NCBI GenBank assembly: GCA_015063605.1
Contig: SVTV01000034.1
Location: forward strand, 1-34,166
Direction of reading: 5' to 3'
DNA length: 34,166 nucleotides
Source: Oscillospiraceae bacterium
GTDB taxonomy: Bacteria; Bacillota; Clostridia; Oscillospirales; SIG627
Part shown: positions 31,072 through 34,166 of the stretch, piece after piece
Position numbering within the stretch: position 1 is the stretch's first letter
Layout: each line of letters opens with the position of its first letter
Position numbers and translations under genes: made by a program
Notes under the pieces: generated by a model
Databases searched by the model: none
Told to the model about the DNA's origin: nothing
The model's input: only the letters and a program-made list of their open reading frames with translations

Positions 31072-31917
31072 ATGACATTAATAGAAAACAAAACTTTTGA
31101 CAACGAACGTGCACTTTACGGAAGCCGGGATGTAACAGCCCGTAAATGCTCCTTTGACGGTCCCGCTGACGGCGAAAGTGCTTTTAAGGAAAGCAGGAAT
31201 ATCACAACAGAGGAATGCTTTTTCAATCTCCGCTATCCTTTCTGGCACGACATCGGTCTGAATATAAAGAATTGCGAAATGACGAATCTTTGCAGAGCGT
31301 CTTTATGGTATTCGGAGAATATCACAATCTCCGATTCAAAGCTTCACGGAATTAAAGCTCTGAGAGAGTGCGGAAATATAAATGTCACGGGATGCGATAT
31401 TATATCTCCCGAATTCGGTTGGTTCGTCCGTGATATAAAAATGTCCGATTCATCTGCCGAAGGCGAATATTTCATGATGCGCTCCGACAGACTTTCTTTC
31501 AATAATGTATCCCTCAAAGGAAAATACTCTTTCCAATATATAACCGATTCCATATTCGAAAACTGTATTTTCAATACGAAGGATGCATTCTGGCACGCAA
31601 AGAACGTAACCGTGAAAAACAGCGTTATAAACGGAGAGTATCTTGCATGGTACTGCGAAAACGTTACGTTTGAAAATTGTAAAATAAGCGGAACACAGCC
31701 TCTCTGCTACTGCAAGGGACTAAAAATGATAAACTGCGAGCTTACGAATGCAGATCTGAGCTTTGAAAAATCGGATGTGGAAGCCGACATCACGACTCAC
31801 ATCGTAAGCATCAAGAATCCCGCCTCGGGCTTCATAAACTGCCCCTCTGCGGGAGAGATCATAATGGATGATAAAGCTTCTACGGCAATTATAAAATGTA
31901 CAAGCGAAAACAGATAA
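31072..31917 (+). CDS. DUF3737 family beta-helix protein
   Basis: The 281-residue protein consists of repeated short strands with regular Asn/Cys/Phe turns, such as SRNITTEECFFN, SENITISDSKLHG, ADRLSFNN-like NNVSLKG, KNVTVKNSVING and CENVTFENCKISG. The repeat of about 20-22 residues indicates a right-handed beta-helix as in DUF3737 and pectate-lyase-like proteins. There is no signal peptide, so it should be cytoplasmic. The start MTLIENKTFDNERALYGSRD matches this family. Many aromatic residues (FWHD, AFWHA, YLAWYC) recur at similar positions in the coils. The function of DUF3737 is unknown. It is 45 bases upstream of the NifX-like gene and likely co-transcribed. Confidence 0.8.
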   Translation: MTLIENKTFDNERALYGSRDVTARKCSFDGPADGESAFKESRNITTEECFFNLRYPFWHDIGLNIKNCEMTNLCRASLWYSENITISDSKLHGIKALRECGNINVTGCDIISPEFGWFVRDIKMSDSSAEGEYFMMRSDRLSFNNVSLKGKYSFQYITDSIFENCIFNTKDAFWHAKNVTVKNSVINGEYLAWYCENVTFENCKISGTQPLCYCKGLKMINCELTNADLSFEKSDVEADITTHIVSIKNPASGFINCPSAGEIIMDDKASTAIIKCTSENR

Positions 31918-31962
31918 CTTTTGAGCTTCTGTATTTTAACTTAACGGAAAGGATTTGATATA

Positions 31963-32367
31963 ATGAAAATAGCTGTAACATACTTGAACGGAAGCGTATT
32001 TCAACACTTCGGTCATACAGAACAATTCAAAATATTCACAGTGGAAAACAATGATATAACATCCTCCGAGATCGTTGATACAAACGGTCACGGTCACGGT
32101 GCATTGGCTTCATTTCTCGCAGAAAACGATGTAAACGTTCTCATTTGCGGAGGAATAGGCGGCGGTGCGCAAAGTGCTCTTCGCATGAGTGGGATCAAAT
32201 TCTATGCGGGAGTAACGGGAAGCGCCGACGAAGCCGTTGAGGATTATCTTAACGGTGATCTTGACTTTAATCCCGCGGCTGTATGCGATCATCACCACGG
32301 AGAAGGACATAATTGCGGCGAGCACACCTGCGAAAGCCACGGATGCGGCAGCCATAAATGTAAGTAA
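31963..32367 (+). CDS. NifX/NifB-C-like protein with Cys/His-rich tail
   Basis: The 134-residue protein has the dinitrogenase iron-molybdenum cofactor biosynthesis fold (PF02579), with KIAVTYLNGSVFQHFGHTEQF at the start and VLICGGIGGGAQSAL (about 59-73). Its C-terminal tail, residues 108-134, has five Cys and seven His in 27 residues, a likely metal-binding region. Nitrogenase genes are absent, so it is one of the many orphan family members of anaerobes, presumably handling an iron-sulfur or other metal cluster. ATG 31963 follows GGAAAGGA. It ends before a strong terminator. Confidence 0.87.
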   Translation: MKIAVTYLNGSVFQHFGHTEQFKIFTVENNDITSSEIVDTNGHGHGALASFLAENDVNVLICGGIGGGAQSALRMSGIKFYAGVTGSADEAVEDYLNGDLDFNPAAVCDHHHGEGHNCGEHTCESHGCGSHKCK

Positions 32368-32391
32368 ATACTATAAGATCAAGCAACATTT

Positions 32392-32427
32392 CACCCCGGC
32401 AGTTTTTTTCTGCCGGGGTGCCATTTT
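32392..32427 (+). terminator. terminator after the NifX-like gene
   Basis: CACCCCGGCAG (32392-32402) pairs perfectly with CTGCCGGGGTG (32410-32420) across a loop of seven T, followed by CCATTTTT. The minus strand has no U-tract here, so it serves the plus strand only. Confidence 0.9.
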
Positions 32428-32440
32428 TCGAAAACGATAA

Positions 32441-33082
32441 TTATTTCATCATTTCCTCGATCTTATTCTTGAAAAACGGTGCAAGAAGATCATATCCTTC
32501 ATCCGTATAATGAAGACCGTCGGGTACGAAGATATCTCTGAAATTCTCGTATGTACCCACATCCTTCTCATCGTTATACATAAGATGAGAAATATTTATA
32601 GTAGAAATATCATCTTTATCCGCTGTCCATTCTTTGATAAGACTGTCATACCTCTTGAAATCAGCGCGGAAGCGTATAAGATCCTCAGCGGGACATTCGG
32701 GAACCTCCATTATCGCTATCTTGCATTCGGGAAAATCATTCTTTATCCATGAGCAAAGGAGCTTTGTAAGGAAGAAGGATTCCTCCATGGAATAACCGTA
32801 ATATGCATCATTGACCGCTGTTCTTATAAGCACAGCCTTTGGCTCATAGGGCTTTACAAGGAAATTATAATTATAAACAAGATCATCTGCAACGGAGCCT
32901 CCGAAGCCGTGATTTATGACCTCGTATTTTCCCGGCACGGAAAGCATCTCATTTGCTCTGTCGTAACCCCACTTTGTAAAAAGAGAGCTACCGTAAAGCA
33001 ATACAACACCTTTTTTAATGGGTTTGGATGCTATCCACTTCATATACTCGGGATATCTGCCTAAATTTACGCGCGTTACCAT
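32441..33082 (-). CDS. SGNH/GDSL-type hydrolase
   Basis: The 213-residue esterase-like hydrolase has the four SGNH blocks: the Ser in LLYGSSLF (about 28-35), the Gly in NHGFGGS, the Asn in RTAVND and the His in VPDGLHYTDEGYDL near the C-terminus. Substrates in this family are acetylated sugars, lipids or thioesters; the target is unknown. No signal peptide is present, so it acts inside the cell. ATG 33082 follows AAAGGA. It is 21 bases after the ruvX stop and is the last gene of a three-gene minus-strand cluster. Confidence 0.87.
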   Translation of the reverse strand: MVTRVNLGRYPEYMKWIASKPIKKGVVLLYGSSLFTKWGYDRANEMLSVPGKYEVINHGFGGSVADDLVYNYNFLVKPYEPKAVLIRTAVNDAYYGYSMEESFFLTKLLCSWIKNDFPECKIAIMEVPECPAEDLIRFRADFKRYDSLIKEWTADKDDISTINISHLMYNDEKDVGTYENFRDIFVPDGLHYTDEGYDLLAPFFKNKIEEMMK

Positions 33083-33103
33083 GATAGGGTCATCCTTTCT
33101 TGA

Positions 33104-33526
33104 TTATGATAATGTATTTTTCTTTCTGTCTATATAGCTTTGCAAGATCACCTGAGCCGAAAGAGTATCTATCACTCCTCTTCTCTTCCGTGATTTGATA
33201 TTAGCTTCGTTCAACAGTTTATGAGCAAGCATGGTGGAAAAGCGCTCATCGGTAAATTCTATGGGAAGATGAGTTTTCTCTCTCACCAGCTCCGCAAAAT
33301 TCTTAACTCTTTCCACCTTGTCGCCTCTGGTTCCGTCGGTTCTGACAGGAAGGCCTATAAGTATCATTTCCGCTCCGCATTCCGCCGCAACCGCCGCGGT
33401 CTTGTCCGAAGCATTATTTATCCCCGTCACCTTTTCCGTTCCTATACCGGTGGCTATGGTCTCCATCACATCACACTTGGCAAAGCCGACTCTCGCTTCA
33501 CCGAAATCCACACATAATATTCTCAT
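33104..33526 (-). CDS. ruvX: RuvX/YqgF Holliday-junction resolvase-like nuclease
   Basis: The 140-residue RNase H-fold nuclease is conserved across bacteria and acts in pre-16S rRNA processing and/or DNA junction resolution. The catalytic acidic residues fit MRILCVDFGEARVGFA (Asp7), FTDERFSTMLAH and RRGVIDTLSAQVIL. The length matches the family. It lies 3 bases after the stop of the UPF0210 gene in the same transcript. Confidence 0.92.
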   Translation of the reverse strand: MRILCVDFGEARVGFAKCDVMETIATGIGTEKVTGINNASDKTAAVAAECGAEMILIGLPVRTDGTRGDKVERVKNFAELVREKTHLPIEFTDERFSTMLAHKLLNEANIKSRKRRGVIDTLSAQVILQSYIDRKKNTLS

Positions 33527-33529
33527 ATA

Positions 33530-34166
33530 TCAGTTTTTCAAGCTCTGCAAGGGCGCAGGGATCCTTCCGCCGCGGTTTATGAAATCCGCGGGAGAAGCGG
33601 TATTTACACTCATTACGGGTGCTCTTCCGAGAAGTCCGCCGAATTCAACCATATCGCCCGCCTTTGTTCCCGCCGCGGGAATAAGGCGTACCGCAGTTGT
33701 TTTATTGTTCACAACACCTATAGCTATCTCGTCGGCAATAATTCCCGATATCACCTCTGCGGTAGTATCGCCGGGTATCGCTATCATGTCAAGTCCTACG
33801 GAGCAAACCGCAGTCATAGCTTCAAGCTTTTCTATTTTAAGACATCCCGATGCGGCAGCATTGATCATACCTATATCTTCACTTACGGGAATAAACGCAC
33901 CCGAAAGACCACCTACATGGCTGGAAGCCATTACACCGCCCTTTTTGACTGCATCATTGAGAAGCGCAAGGCAGGCAGTCGTTCCGCAGGCTCCGCATTC
34001 CTCAAGACCCATCGACTCGAGGATGTGGGCAACGGAGTCGCCTACAGCGGGAGTGGGAGCAAGAGATAGATCGACTATACCGAAGGGAACGCCGAGACGG
34101 CGTGCGGCTTCATTGGCAACGAGCTGTCCTACACGTGTTATCTTGAATGCTGTCTTTTTGATTATA
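33530..34166 (-). CDS. UPF0210 (DUF711/PFL-family) protein, partial
   Basis: The C-terminal about 212 residues are in the window, and the frame is open to the right edge, so the 5' part is missing; the Met at 34012 is internal. Recognisable segments are [20 protein letters not shown] near the left end of the visible part, [30 protein letters not shown] and the ending [15 protein letters not shown] [18 protein letters not shown]0210 members are about 450 residues long and often follow an ACT-domain regulator gene (GrcA-like pairs), which would lie beyond the edge. The function is unknown. Confidence 0.9.
   Translation of the reverse strand, partial: IIKKTAFKITRVGQLVANEAARRLGVPFGIVDLSLAPTPAVGDSVAHILESMGLEECGACGTTACLALLNDAVKKGGVMASSHVGGLSGAFIPVSEDIGMINAAASGCLKIEKLEAMTAVCSVGLDMIAIPGDTTAEVISGIIADEIAIGVVNNKTTAVRLIPAAGTKAGDMVEFGGLLGRAPVMSVNTASPADFINRGGRIPAPLQSLKN

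Noticed and set aside
1..34166. CRISPR array, phage, integrase or insertion-sequence genes
   Set aside because: No regular spacer-repeat array, transposase, integrase or phage structural gene was found on either strand.

Overview
The window looks like chromosome from an anaerobic, spore-forming member of the Clostridia, probably an uncultured gut-type lineage. Reasons: a GerA/SpoVAF-type spore germination protein, short-form HisG with HisZ, Gram-positive style strong Shine-Dalgarno sequences, consensus sigma-A promoters, many ATA (Ile) and AGA (Arg) codons, a ferredoxin-rich sulfite-reductase-like protein, and a LiaF-like envelope protein. No phage, transposase, CRISPR array or rRNA is visible. 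Species cannot be named from sequence reading alone.

Layout. (1) 1-2.1 kb: the 5' end of a minus-strand gene with a repeat array in front of it, then a putP-type sodium/solute symporter whose leader contains an intrinsic terminator, then a 0.2-kb multi-hairpin intergenic element. (2) 2.1-10.0 kb, all minus strand: a complete ten-gene histidine operon, hisZ-G-D-C-B-H-A-F-I-E, from a consensus promoter to a strong terminator. Its short leader carries two chained mini-ORFs, the first reading Met-His-stop. Only histidinol-phosphate phosphatase is missing. (3) 10.0-11.8 kb, minus strand: a cysteine-synthase-family gene with a TtcA-type tRNA thiolase. (4) 11.9-13.3 kb: a solitary spore germinant-receptor A-type gene, plus strand. 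(5) 13.32-13.98 kb: a gene-poor stretch with a cluster of DnaA-box-like sites built on an 18-bp inverted repeat, and a 27-residue membrane microprotein. Genes to the left run leftward and genes to the right run rightward, so this is a candidate replication origin or DnaA-binding locus.

(6) 14.0-15.4 kb: GH51 arabinofuranosidase with its own promoter and terminator. (7) 15.5-20.7 kb: operon of a serine esterase, an acyl-ACP thioesterase, an orphan amino-acid-type ABC ATPase and secA. (8) 20.8-23.0 kb: LiaF-like membrane protein, a DUF4097-like beta-repeat protein and a Nudix-ASCH fusion, tightly packed. (9) 23.3-25.2 kb: tRNA-Leu(GAG), a terminator, then an ABC exporter. (10) 25.3-29.4 kb: a small unknown gene divergent from a four-gene operon that pairs a siroheme sulfite/nitrite-reductase-like protein with an iron-siderophore/cobalamin-type ABC importer. 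(11) 29.4-34.2 kb: YbaK-type deacylase, TIM-barrel isomerase-like protein, DUF3737 beta-helix protein, NifX-like protein with a Cys/His tail, SGNH hydrolase, RuvX and the 3' part of a UPF0210 (PFL-family) gene.

Most genes are housekeeping or common accessory genes of Clostridia. The observations most worth checking are the DnaA-box cluster at the strand-polarity switch, the Met-His-stop leader of the his operon, the reductase-importer operon, the Nudix-ASCH fusion and the multi-hairpin intergenic element.
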